This document shows positions 1 through 9,338 of a DNA stretch of 64,000 nucleotides, piece by piece (positions within the stretch are counted from its first letter, which is position 1; each line of letters opens with the position of its first letter). The DNA lies in contig NC_057866.1 in the NCBI RefSeq assembly GCF_019393635.1, positions 8,295,723 to 8,359,722 of the forward strand, read 5' to 3'. The translations under genes and the position numbers were made by a program. The notes under the pieces are model-generated. The model worked only from the letters and a program-made list of their open reading frames with translations, was not told the origin of the DNA and did no database searches. Source of the DNA: Dromiciops gliroides. Taxonomy: Eukaryota; Chordata; Mammalia; Microbiotheria; Microbiotheriidae.

Positions 1-59
1 CCAGGGCTGTTCTAAAGTGGTGATATGCTCTAGGATCTGGGAGGCCCAGGCAGGTACTT

Positions 60-340
60 GAACAAAGGACAACACTTTTATGCTAAAAACCTTACACAGT
101 ATAGGCATAAATGGACCTTTTTAAATACCATAAAAATATCTAAAAGCAAGCCTCATTTGCAATGGGGCTACACTAGAACCTTTTTCAGTAAATACAGGAA
201 TGATGGATGCCTACTCTCCCCACTATTATTTGATAGGGTTCTGGAAATGCTACCAATAGCAGTAAGATAAGAGAAAGGAAGAGGAGATAAAATTATCCTT
301 GTTTGCTGATGAACAATGGTTTACTTGGAAAACTGGACCT
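60..340 (+). pseudogene. L1 ORF2 reverse-transcriptase fragment
   Basis: A decayed piece of LINE-1 ORF2. The + strand translation around 200-255 contains LLSPLLFDRVLEML, close to the L1 reverse-transcriptase block that usually reads CPLSPLLFNIVLEVL. A short frame after it reads like the KLSLFADD region but is broken by stops and frameshifts, so the catalytic block is not intact. There is no flanking poly(A) or clear end, so this is an internal fragment of an old element. It is non-functional. Confidence 0.75.
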
Positions 341-714
341 GAAGATGCTGGTGGTTGGGGGGCAGTCAGGACCTAGCCAGGTCCATCCTCCCCCCTTTGG
401 GGCCCTCGCCTCATTCTTTCCTCTGCTCTTTGCCCCTCCCTGGCTCCTCCTGACTGTGCCTTGGCCCAGGATTAGCTGTATTTGTAAAACTGCCAACCCC
501 GTGACTGAAGCAGGCTTCTGGGCAGCTGACAGGCTAATGCAAAAGGAGGGGAAAGGGGACCTAGGGCAGGGGCAGCAGAGGATTCAAGGCCAGAGCCCCA
601 AGGGCTTCCTACCCAGCCTCCATCCACAACCCAAGAAACATTAGTGAAGACCTAATGGGGTCCCGGCCCTGGGCAAACAGACACAATGAACACAGTGCCT
701 GCAACCAAGGAATC
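341..714. other. No recognisable feature
   Basis: Moderately GC-rich sequence with pyrimidine-rich stretches. Open frames occur on both strands but show no recognisable domain and no splice context. Nothing functional can be supported. Confidence 0.5.
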
Positions 715-1045
715 TATACTCTGCTTTCAATTCCCCGTCCCCCCATTCTAATGTCTAGATCCAGCACTAATGCCTAGCCCCTAGAACAACCTTTGGCAAA
801 GAGTAGGTGCTTATTCGTATATATTGAGCTGTCAAGGCCTCTTCTCCCCTCCCCAGAAAACAAATTTACTTCAGTTATTTTGAATATACTTACACATGTA
901 CACAGAATCTGGATAGAATGTAAACTTCTTGAGGGTAGGGGCTATTTTGATTTTTGTATTTGTATCTCTAGCACCCAGTACACACACACACAAAATCTGT
1001 CACATGGTAGGCACTTTAGAAATGTTGGTTGGTTGAACTGAATTG
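715..1045 (+). mobile_element. L2-like LINE 3' tails
   Basis: Two consecutive tails of the L2 type. One is at about 715-832 and carries a CAAAGAGTAGGTGCTTATT block. The other, at about 840-1045, has the TGTAAACTTCTTGAGGGTAGGGGC signature followed by a TAGGCACTTTAGAAATG end, with a short CA run at 980-990. These are old, 5'-truncated fragments. Confidence 0.6.
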
Positions 1046-1342
1046 GAGAACTAAGCCCTTAGCTGCCTTCCCAGCCTTATCCCCGCCCATGACTCCCCTT
1101 CTTTCCGTCACTGTTTCAGGCAAAGTGAACTAGCAGCTAATTCCAGGAGAGGACTATTCTAGGAGGAGACAGGCTGATGGAGTGGAAGGCAGCAGAGGCC
1201 CAGCCTTTGATCCCAGGGCTGATCTCTCTCAGCCTCAGGGATAAAACTGGGATAACCACAAGAGGCTCTAATTCTCCAAGTCCAAGTATTTTGGCTGCTC
1301 CTCTCCTATCTCTAAAGCCTATCTGATTCTCTTCTTTCCTTT

Positions 1343-1588
1343 GAGGGCAGCTTGGTGGCACAGTGGATAGAGTGTCTGGCATGGAATCAGACCTGAGTTC
1401 AAATCTGACTTCAGACACTTCCTATCTGTGTGACCCTAGGCAAGTCACTTAACTCTGCTTGCCTCAGTTTCCTCATCTGTAAAATGGGCTGGAGAAGGAA
1501 ATGGCCAAACATTCCTGTGTATCTTTGCCAAGAAGCCCCCAAATGGGGTCACAAAGAGATGGACACAGCTGACATGACTGAATAACAA
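1343..1588 (+). mobile_element. CORE-SINE with RTE-type tail
   Basis: A nearly full-length Mar1-like SINE. It has a tRNA-derived head (GGCAGCTTGGTGGCACAGTG), then the CORE segment with GTGTGACCCTAGGCAAGTCA, then CCTCAGTTTCCTCATCTGTAA. The tail runs GGAGAAGGAAATGG, CTTTGCCAAGAA, AAATGGGGTCAC and ends near GACTGAATAACAA. That tail has the same layout as the 3' end of BovB/RTE LINEs, so RTE machinery presumably moved it. Confidence 0.9.
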
Positions 1589-1639
1589 CTCTTCCTTGAG
1601 GAACCTCTCTGTAAAGTCTTCTGGGATACTCCACTGGAG

Positions 1640-1850
1640 TTAGTTGGTGCTGCTGGGCATGGAGTCAGAAAAACCCGAGTTCAAATCCAGCCACAGACAC
1701 AGCTGTATGACCTTGTGGGCAAGTCTCATCACTTGTGCCTCAGTTTCCTCATCTGTAAAATGGAGACAATCACAGCACCTACTTCTCAGTTGTGAGGATC
1801 AAGTGAGAAATATCTGTAAAGTTCTTACCAGACCTTACAATGCTGTACAC
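1640..1850 (+). mobile_element. MIR/Ther-1-like CORE-SINE
   Basis: A head-like part (GCATGGAGTCAG) is followed by AGCTGTATGACCTTGTGGGCAAG and CCTCAGTTTCCTCATCTGTAA. The rest is a MIR-type tail (GTGAGGATCAAGTGAGAAAT, then TGTAAAGTTCTTACC) and not the RTE-type tail of the copy just upstream. Confidence 0.75.
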
Positions 1851-2607
1851 GTTAGTTACTCTTATTACTCCTTCCCTCTCTTGAAAAAGCATTCTTTCCC
1901 TCAGCAGGTGTTCTCAGACTAATTTGTCTCTCCCCCATACCCTACCGGAAAAGAATATCATCTGTATAGCCTGTTTCCTCCTCAGCAGAATGTAGGGACT
2001 GGGTCCTTTCTCACTTTTGAGTGGCTCCCGGTGTAGTACCTGAGGTTCTCACATGACCCCTAAGAGCCTGAGATTTGGGGGCACGTTTGAGGATATTTCT
2101 CACTCTCTCTGTCTATTCTCTGGCTCTGTGTCCAGGCTCTAGCAATCTGGTGCCTTGTTATAATGAGGTCTCCCATGTGTTGTCATCAACTCCCCTCGAA
2201 AGTACATGGTTCCAAAGGCACAAAGAAGGAATGGGTTTATTTATAGGTAGCATTCTTATCAGTGCTGATGGAGAATAGTGATGCTGTCCAATGGAGTCCC
2301 GGGTCTCCAGAGCCCTGGATGACTTCAGTCGCTTACAGTCATGGTAATGGGGACTTCCAGCAAGTGCCTGTCTGGCCAAGTTCCTCATCACTAATGCATT
2401 CTACAGCTGCCAATAAGCAACTCCTGTAGAGCCTCCAGCAGGGGCACCATTATCAATTCTCCTGGACTCTAGAAGGCCCAGCCAATGGTGTCTTGGGGCC
2501 TCTGCTCCTCTCATTATTCCTTTCTCTTTGTCTTCAGTTCTCAGCTTCCCACAGTGCACTAGGGAAGACATCATCACTGGTCCTTTTTCTAAGGGAAGAG
2601 AGAGAGA
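1851..2607. other. No recognisable feature
   Basis: Mixed-composition sequence between SINE copies. Frames of 67-77 codons occur on both strands, overlap each other, and have no domain signature or exon context. No feature can be supported. Confidence 0.5.
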
Positions 2608-2812
2608 TAATAATGGCAGTTTTAAGGTTTGCAAAGTACGAATATCACTTCATTTGAACCTCAGAACATCACCCCCCCTTTACAGGTGGGGAAACTGAGG
2701 CAGAGAGAGACACTGAGCCACTTGCCCACAGCTAATAAGCGTCTGAGGCTGGATTTGAACTCAGGTCTTCCTGACTCCAGGTCCGATGCTCTATCCAATG
2801 CACCGCCTACAG
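2608..2812 (-). mobile_element. MIR SINE, minus orientation
   Basis: It reads CCTTTACAGGTGGGGAAACTGAGGC, CACTTGCCCACAGCTAATAAG, GGATTTGAACTCAGGTC on the + strand. That is the reverse complement of a MIR-type element from its AT-rich 3' part back to its tRNA-like head at 2790-2812. Confidence 0.8.
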
Positions 2813-2879
2813 TAGCGGTAGCAAAGAGTTGCCCCAATACTGTAAAGGGAAGGGAATTTTTCAGTTTCCCAGTGAGTGA

Positions 2880-3111
2880 AGCTCAAACAGTGGATAGAGC
2901 AGTGGGTCTGGGGTCAGGAAGACCCAAGTTCAACTCTAGCCTCAGACACTCACCAGCTGGGTGACCCTGGGCAATCACTTCACCCCAGTTGCTTCAGTTT
3001 CTTCATCTGTCAAATGAGAAGGAAGTGGCAAACCACTCCAGGATCTCTGCCAAGAAAACCCCAAATGTGACCATGGAGGGAGGGTCGGACATGAGTGAAA
3101 GACAACAAAAC
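2880..3111 (+). mobile_element. CORE-SINE with RTE-type tail
   Basis: A diverged copy. Its head (CAGTGGATAGAGCAGTGG) leads into the CORE (GCTGGGTGACCCTGGGCAATC), TTCATCTGTCAAATGAGAAGG, GGCAAACCACTCCAGGATC and CCAAGAAAACCCCAAATG, ending near AGACAACAAAAC. Small deletions are present in the tail. Confidence 0.85.
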
Positions 3112-4269
3112 CAGATCAAATCCTTGGCCCAGGCCAGGGGCTTCTCCTCTTGAGCTTCACCATTATTCTAGGGCTGTGGCTAGCTCCTGGACCCCACAAA
3201 AGGATCCCAGACTTGCTGCTGACGTCACTGCCGCCTACCTGGTGTGGTGGGAATCCATGGTCTCCCCTGCTCCTCCTCTGCCTGGCCTCAGGGCAGGGTG
3301 TTTGAAGCACCCCTATTTCTCGCCATTTGTCTCCCAGGCCCCCAGAGTCTGGCTTTTCAAATGTCTCCAGACCAATTCCAGACTCTACAATAGAGGGAAC
3401 AAGCAAAGGAAGCCATGCCCTGAGTATGCCAGGGAGACAAAGAAAAATGACCTTCTCTGCCACATGCCCACCCCACCCCAGGCTCCCCAGGCCTGCACAA
3501 CAGAGAGTAGCTAAATAGTTGATGAATTGTTGGAAAGAAACATTTTTCTCTTCTCTTTAGCCCACGCACATGAAAATCATAGGGTTTAGAGCGAGGCAGG
3601 CCCTGAAGAAAGACCTGGGCCACTCCTATTGTTACAGAGGGGGAGACCAAGCCTGAAAACAGGGAAGTTACTGTTCCCAGGCCCCAGAGTTAGGCCCGCC
3701 CCCCCACACCCCCCATCCAAATCTAATGCTCTTTCCTACTTCCCCATACTGATTTCTGTCCCTAGATGCTCGGGGCTCCATCTGAAGTCAGAGGCCCCAA
3801 GATCCAACCCCAGTTTTGCTGGGGCTACCTGTGACGTCCTGAGCAAATAACTTGGCCTTTCCGTAAAATGGGAGGCTTGTATCCAGGGCCTCGAAGCCCC
3901 TTCCAGCTGTGTGTCTCAGAGCCTGTGACCCTATCACTCAAGAAAGGCTGGGGGCCCACCTGGGACTCATCTTGTAAACCTAAGGTCAAACATTACGGTA
4001 AAACCTGAATTCCCCACTATTCTCAGCTCTTCTGTTCCCAGAGGTAGGTGTGGCTCACAAGAACTCAGTCTCCCCAAGGAAACCATTGCAGGGGCCCCCT
4101 AGGGTTTGTGGTGTTTGGCAAAGAGCCTGGGATCTCCTGGGAGGAGAGAGCCTGGTTCTGCCACCGCCTCCCTTCCTAGTCCTGAACCTGGCCTTCTGCC
4201 AGCCTCAGTCCCCTCCTGTGTAAAATGAGGGGGCCCTTTGGGTAGAAGCCCCCAGAGCCCAGGTTCAGA
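3112..4269. other. Mostly unclassified upstream sequence; one CRE-like octamer
   Basis: Low repeat content. A full palindromic cAMP-response-type octamer TGACGTCA lies at 3220-3227 and is followed by CTGCCGCC. Short MIR-like scraps occur near 3630-3680 and 4190-4225. Overlapping frames of up to 139 codons on both strands show no recognisable protein. Confidence 0.4.
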
Positions 4270-4353
4270 GGGATTATCATCATTTTATAATTCAGACAGA
4301 AAACTTGTGACTTGTCTGAGGTCACAGGTAGTAAGGCACTGGAGCTGGGATTT
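4270..4353 (-). mobile_element. MIR fragment, left half, split by an insertion
   Basis: ATTTTATAATTCAGACAG followed by GACTTGTCTGAGGTCACAG and CTGGAGCTGGGATTT is the reverse complement of a MIR CORE region. The matching remainder (GATTTGAACCCAGGTCTCC) resumes at 5510, after an inserted L1. Confidence 0.7.
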
Positions 4354-5509
4354 TTTTTTTTTGCAACAAACATTTATTTTATTTTTTCCAATTACATGTA
4401 AGGGTAGTTTTCAACATTTATTTTCATAAGATTTAGAGTTCCAAATTTCTCTCCCTCCCTCTCTCCCTTTCCTCCACACTCCACAAGACAGCAACCAGGT
4501 TATATATGTACAATCCACAAGTGCTCTTTTTATCAGTTCTTTCTATAGGGGTGCATAGTAAGCTTCCTCATTATTTCCCTGGGATTTTCTTGGATCATTG
4601 CACTGCTGAGAGTAGTTAAGTAATTCACAATTGTTCATTGAACAATACTGCTGGGGCAGCTAGGTGGAGCAGTGGATAAAAGCGCCGGCCCTGGATTCAG
4701 GAGTACCTGAGTTCAAATCCGCCCCTAGACACTTGACACTTACCAGCTGTGTGACCCTGGGCAAGTCACTTAACCCCCATTGCCCCGCAAAAAAAACCCA
4801 AAAACAAACAAACAATACTGCTGTCACTATACACTATGTCCTCCCAGTTCTGCTCACTTCACTATGCATCAGTTCATGAGTCTTTCCAGGTTTTTCTGGG
4901 ATCATCCTGTTTGTCATTTCCTATAGCACAATACCATTCCACTACAATCATCCAGCACAGCTTCTTCAGTCATTCCTCAATTGATGAACATTCCCTTGAT
5001 TCTCAATTCTTAGCCACCGCAAAGAGTTGCTATAAATATTTTTTGTACAATTTTCCCCCTTTTCTCTTTTTCATGATTACTCTTGTTAACTGTTTTCCAA
5101 CCTATTCCCTTCCCCATGATATTTATTCTATTATCCATCTTCTTTCATCCTATCCCTCTTCAAAAGGGATTTGCTTCTGTCTGTCCCCTCCCCCAATCTG
5201 CCCTTCCTTCTTTTGTTCCTCTCTCTTTATCCCTTTCTCCTCTTATTTTCCTGCAGGGTTAGAGAGATTATTCCACCCAATTGAGTGTGTATGTTATTCC
5301 CTCTGATGAGTGTAAAATTCATTTACTGCCCTGCTCCTGCCTCATCTCTTCCCCCACTCCATAAGCCCTTTCCTTTTTCTTTCATGTAGGATTTCACCTC
5401 TGCCCTTCCCCCTCCCCCAGTGCATTCCCCCCATCTCTCAATTTAAACCTAAAGATGGGACAGATAGGTGACACAGTGGACAAAGCATCCACCCTGGACC
5501 CAGGGGAAT
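4354..5509 (-). mobile_element. L1 3' end, minus orientation, in a MIR
   Basis: It begins with a T-run (4351-4362), the complement of an L1 poly(A) tail. The body reads as the reverse complement of a marsupial L1 3' end: TTCTGCTCACTTCACTATGC, CAGTCATTCCTCAATTGATG, AAAGAGTTGCTATAAATA. The direct repeat CTGGAGCTGGGATTT at 4339-4353 recurs at 5510-5524 with one mismatch, a 15-bp target-site duplication. The far end (about 5457-5509) is a SINE-head-like piece in the opposite orientation. A second SINE is nested at 4654-4810. Confidence 0.8.
4654..4810 (+). mobile_element. poly(A) CORE-SINE nested in L1
   Basis: This is the short SINE type. It has the head GGGGCAGCTAGGTGGAGCAG, an A/B-box-like tRNA region (GAGTTCAAATCC), the CORE block GCTGTGTGACCCTGGGCAAG, and an A-rich tail with no RTE-type sequence. 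A perfect 13-bp target-site duplication (AACAATACTGCTG) lies at 4641-4653 and 4811-4823. The A-tail and duplication point to L1-driven insertion. Confidence 0.95.
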
Positions 5510-5580
5510 CTGGAGCTGAGATTTGAACCCAGGTCTCCTGCCTCTCTCCACCAGGCCTCTTAAACAGGCCTGGATGGGGC
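5510..5580 (-). mobile_element. MIR fragment, right half
   Basis: GAGATTTGAACCCAGGTCTCC continues the MIR interrupted at 4353. The first 15 bases are the duplicated target site. Confidence 0.65.
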
Positions 5581-6047
5581 ACCAAGGATTCTGGGCAATG
5601 GTCAGGAGCACCAGACCACTGGTCAAAGACCAGAAGGCATCAGGGGACTCAGACCCAATGAAATGCCAAGTCAAAGGGGCTGAGCCCATCACGAGAGGGG
5701 GTTAGGGGGGCAGACCCCCCCAGTCTGAATGGGGGGCTGACTGGGAAATGGTAGAGCTGGGGTCTCAAGGATGCAGCAGTCACAGGGATTGAAGTAGAGA
5801 GACAGGGAGGCTGGAGGGGGGAAAGGAGTGTGCCCTCAGGTACCCACACAAGTGCCAACAATGGGTGAGTTCAGTGAGTCCCTAAGGCCCAGTGACCTCC
5901 CACGTGGATCCTGAGACCCCCTCCCTCCGAAGCCCACAGTAGCGCCTTTGTTCTCCCTCCTCCCATTCTCTCTGTCTTCCTTCCAGCTTTCTAGGGACTC
6001 CCAGCTAAAAAGCCAGCCAAGCCCTACAGAGCGGGAATGATTTTGAT
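5581..6047. other. No recognisable feature
   Basis: GC-rich sequence with short G-runs around 5696-5760. Overlapping frames on both strands have no domain or exon context. Confidence 0.5.
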
Positions 6048-6338
6048 TCACATCAGGTGCTGAAGTGCCTACTATGTGGCAGGCACCGTGCTAAGCACTG
6101 GGAATACAAAGCAAGGCAAAAGACAAAAAGCCCCTGTCCTCAAGGAGGGGCTGAAGGAGCGCTTGGCCTGGAGTCAGGAAGACCTGAGCTCAAATCCAGC
6201 CTCAAACACTTACTAGCTGTGTGACCCTGGGTAAGTCACTTTATCCTGTTTTCCTCAGTTTCCTTATCTGTATCCTCATCTGAGTATCTCTGGCAAGAAA
6301 ACCCCAAACGGAGTCACGACTGAAGAAGACTGAACAAA
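6048..6338 (+). mobile_element. Old repeat fragment plus RTE-tailed CORE-SINE
   Basis: At 6048-6145 there is an ancient repeat reading AAGTGCCTACTATGTGGCAG and GTGCTAAGCACTGGGAATAC. At 6146-6338 lies a 5'-truncated CORE-SINE with GGAGTCAGGAAGACCTGAG, TAGCTGTGTGACCCTGGG and the RTE-type end AAGAAAACCCCAAACGGAGT, GACTGAACAAAA. About 25 bp of the tail is deleted. Confidence 0.8.
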
Positions 6339-7128
6339 ATACCCATATGCATTATTTCTTTTTTTATTTTTAAACTTTTTTCCATATGCATTATTTCCAT
6401 AAGCGTTTGTATGGGGAGCTGGGGACCCACATCCACATCCACGGAGTCCTAGCCATTCGTTATATTCTGAGATTTCCCAAGGCAACACTAGATGGGTGGG
6501 TGGAGGTGAAAATGAACAGGAGAGAGGATTTTTGAGAAGCCCCTGAGACGGAGTCCTGTCCTTGTAAGTCCAGAGCCCCCAAGACTCATTTTCCGAGGCA
6601 GCGTCGGGGACTTTCGCTCTGCCAGTGCCACGACAAAGAGCCTCATTCCTAATTTAATTCAGGCCCCCAAACATTTGTCAAGCACTGCTTACGTGCAAGG
6701 CCGGCCGGCGGGACGGGGTCTGAGCTTTCACTGCTGAGACACCTCCTCGGCAAACTGCAGTCTTAGAGCTGCCTGGGGCCCTTGCTGGGAATTTTAACTG
6801 CTTTGCCCAGTCTGTAAGTCAGAGGAAGGAATTTTGAACCTCAGTGTGGCAAGATTCCTCGGAGAAAGAAAACCTCTGTAAGCAGATAAGGAAATAATGG
6901 AAATCCTCGGAGGGAGGAAGGCGATAGAGAGGAACCTGGAGAAGAGAAAGCATTCCTAGAGGGGGAAGGGAGGAGGGAAAGCAATCCGGGCTGGCTACAC
7001 AACCAGGTGTGAAGATATATTTGCATAATACCTTAGAGGTACTTTCCCTCCCCTGGGCCCCGGGAGATCCGATCGAGGATCGCTCGTGTAGCCGGGAAGC
7101 TCCCAGTGCATCGGGAACAACCTTTCCT
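6339..7128. other. Proximal upstream region of the CpG-island promoter
   Basis: Largely free of recognisable repeats. Composition shifts from AT-rich (6350-6400) to mixed and purine-rich (6840-6990). Nothing coding is supported. Because it abuts the CpG island it may hold distal promoter elements, but no specific site can be defended. Confidence 0.35.
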
Positions 7129-7300
7129 TTTACTGGGGATTCGAACCCCAGTCTTCTAACTTGGTAGTGCCAGCATTATCGTCACTGGGAGACAGAAGAG
7201 GAAACAGCAGCAGAACGGCTGCACGATTTGTCCCTAGAAGTCCCTTTGCTGCTCTGTGCCTCAGTTTCCCCACCAGTAAATCGAGATAAAGACCTCGAGG
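7129..7300. mobile_element. MIR-like fragments next to the promoter
   Basis: GGGGATTCGAACCCCAGTC (about 7136-7154) reads as a reversed MIR head. GTGCCTCAGTTTCCCCACC (about 7256) is a MIR fragment in the opposite orientation. Both are short and diverged. Confidence 0.45.
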
Positions 7301-8560
7301 CTGTGCCCCGCCTCGGCTCCTCCTTTCGGCCCCTCCCCTTGGGGGGCCGCCCAGCTGGGCCCTGTTATGGTTGCGGTTTTAAATGACACGTGCGGCTCAG
7401 ATGAATGAATCTGAGCGTCCCACCCCCTCTATCAGCCAATCATCGCGGACCTCAGTCCGGCCGCTTCCGCCTATAGCGGCGCCCGGCCCGGCGAAGACCG
7501 GGGGCTCGGCAGCCCACGTGGGAGCCCGGGGCCGGGGAAAAGGGGCCGGCGCCGGGCGGAGGCGGGCCCTAGGAGCCGCGCTAGCCATTGGCTGGGCCCG
7601 CTCGAGACGCGGGGGCGGGCCGAGCGCGCGGCGCCAAGGCTTAAATGTGACTGACAGGCGGGAGCGGGGCGGGGCTGGCCCAGGGAGCGGTGAATGACGG
7701 GGAACGCTGCCCAATGGCAGGAGGGGCCGGACAGCGACGCCCAATGGGCAGTGGTGGGGCGGGGCAGCGGCCTCAGCAAGTTCGGTTGCGCGGGGCCGCA
7801 GCGCAACTGTCAGTGGCGGCGGCGGCGGCGGGGACTGAGGGGCAGCGGCGGCGGAGTCTGGGTCTGCAGCTGCGGTGAGTTTCCGGCCCCCTTGCTCCCG
7901 GGCCCAGCGCTCCCTTGCTCATCCCTCTCCTCCATCCCTCCCCGCCCCTCGCCGCCCGCCCCTCCCCACCCCCTCGCCCCCGCCCTCAGGGGAGCGCGCA
8001 CGGACGTTTATGTAACGCGCGCGTGGAGGCGCGGGCCCGGCGGGGCTCCGAGGGGCGGACGGGGGTAGGAAGGCGGACCCCCTCCCCCGACGAGCGAGCG
8101 CGTCACATGACCCCGGTCACCCCGCGCCGCTCCCCCCCCGCCGCCGCCTCGTTCTCTGACGCGCCTCTCAGTTTGTCCTTCTGTCAAGTGGGTGCAGGTC
8201 GCCCCCATTGTACAGGTGGGGAAACTGAGGCCGGGAGGGAGAAGTCCCCGCGGTGTGACCCTGGGCGAGCCGCTTACGAACTTCTTCGAGCCTCGGTTTC
8301 CATATTGGCCAAAGCTACTCGTAGACACCCTCCGGAGTGAACGCTCCCGGAGGGCAGGCAGGCCCCCTGCCCCTAACGGCGCCCCCCCAACACTGCATCT
8401 GTTTGGCCCTGGAGCGGCCGGAGAGGGCAAGAGCTGCCCGGAAGAGCCGGGGGGGCGGGGTGGGAGTGGGGGCTTACCTAGCCCCGCCCCCACCCTGCTT
8501 CGAGGTGGGGGTCCGGCCGCACGTGGATCGTCTGTGCCTCTCCTTGCATTCCAGCCCCAG
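7290..8560 (+). promoter_or_regulatory. CpG-island promoter
   Basis: About 1.27 kb of very high GC with frequent CpG, unlike the CpG-poor flanks. CCAAT boxes lie at 7436-7440, 7587-7591 (reversed), 7711-7715 and 7741-7745. The last two are 30 bp apart, a spacing often seen for paired NF-Y sites. CACGTG E-boxes lie at 7387-7392 and 7515-7520. GGGGCGGGGC-type GC boxes occur near 7665-7675 and 7755-7765. There is no TATA box at a suitable distance. This is a housekeeping-type promoter firing to the + strand; divergent transcription is possible but unsupported. Confidence 0.85.
7785..7874 (+). other. Probable non-coding first exon
   Basis: Downstream of the last CCAAT box (7741) is a GC-rich stretch with a (GGC)n-type run at about 7814-7832. 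It ends TGCAGCTGCG followed by GTGAGTTT, a near-consensus splice donor at 7874/7875. The transcription start is placed only approximately, 40-100 bp after the CCAAT box. No ATG in good context lies inside it. An upstream ATG at 7690 falls within the CCAAT region and is probably not transcribed. The exon is taken as 5' UTR of an unidentified gene whose coding exons lie beyond this window or were not recognised. Confidence 0.6.
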
Positions 8561-8570
8561 ACTAATCTCA
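7875..8570 (+). other. Start of intron 1, island shore
   Basis: GC-rich sequence after the predicted donor, with a CpG-dense block near 7990-8050 and an AC-poor C-run stretch near 8130-8150. MIR-like scraps (TACAGGTGGGGAAACTGAGGC at about 8210, then TGTGACCCTGGGCGAGCCGC) show that old SINE sequence lies inside the CpG island. Frames on both strands reflect base composition and are not supported as coding. Confidence 0.45.
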
Positions 8571-8830
8571 GTTCGAGGAAGTGCCTAATAAATGCTTTTC
8601 CGAGCCCTCCTGCCTTTTCAGTTTCGTCCGGCCCCCAGATTCCGCCCCCCTCCTCACCGCCTTCCCTTAGTTTTAACCCCCCTTCCTCTTCAGATTAAAT
8701 CGAGGGGCACCTGGCCTTTATTAGGCACCTACTGTGTGCCAGGCACCGGATTCATGCTGTGCTGGGAACAGAAAGAGGGCAAAATCATCCTCTGCCCTCC
8801 GATGGCAGAGAGAGCATGCAACAATTATGG
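8571..8830. mobile_element. Old L2/MIR-type fragments
   Basis: AGTGCCTAATAAATGCTTTT at about 8580-8600 is an L2-type tail end. TTAGGCACCTACTGTGTGCC at about 8720-8740 belongs to the same ancient repeat class as 6048-6145. Confidence 0.45.
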
Positions 8831-9202
8831 GGCAGCAGCATACAGTCCGAGGTCACCCCGCAGTGAAGGGTTGCGGACTGACACCGCCCCGTGTGACCTT
8901 GGGCTTGCCATTTCCTGCCCCAGCCCCTCGGAGTCTTCCTTCAACCACGAGTTATCTGCTTTAGAGTCGGTAGATCTCGGGCTTCGCCTGGTGCGGAGGA
9001 TTAGGGGGCCGGACCAGACTCGCCTGCCCGCTAGCTCTGAGCTGTGTGATGAGGCCCTTCCTGAGCCTCAGTTTGCTCCTCTGCGCCAAGGACCATGCAG
9101 GCCTGCAGGGACTACTACTCCCTGAAGGGTGCAGCCTTTTCCCTGAGACATGTGGCCGCCCCTGAGGGAGACACTTGCCGGAGAACAAGCCAAGGTGTTC
9201 CA

Positions 9203-9338
9203 GGCTGGGGGCCAAACCTTCCTCTTTGCCCTCCCCAGACAGGCTCCTCTGGTGGCAGCTCTGCCCCAGGGGCTGGGGGCCGAACCTTGCTCTTTGCCCT
9301 CCCCAGATGGGCTCCTCTGGTGGCAGCTCTGTCCTAGG
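9203..9338 (+). repeat. 68-bp tandem duplication
   Basis: Two adjacent copies at 9203-9270 and 9271-9338. Both start GGCTGGGGGCC, contain CTCTTTGCCCTCCCCAGA, and end near GCTCCTCTGGTGGCAGCTCT. They differ at only a few positions. The duplication creates repeated segments in reading frames of both strands, which explains the unusually long spurious minus-strand frame across 8961-9659. Confidence 0.9.

Noticed and set aside
4836..5306. 156-codon + frame rich in Phe, Ser and Tyr
   Set aside because: Antisense reading of the L1 3' end at 4354-5509.
7129..7200. tRNA-like T-arm (minus strand GGGGTTCGAATCCCC)
   Set aside because: No A box, anticodon arm or acceptor stem could be built; MIR elements contain this motif and the flanks fit a reversed MIR fragment.
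8008..8698. Frames of 141-168 codons inside the CpG island on both strands
   Set aside because: High GC removes stop codons; products are Pro/Arg/Gly-rich and include MIR-derived sequence.
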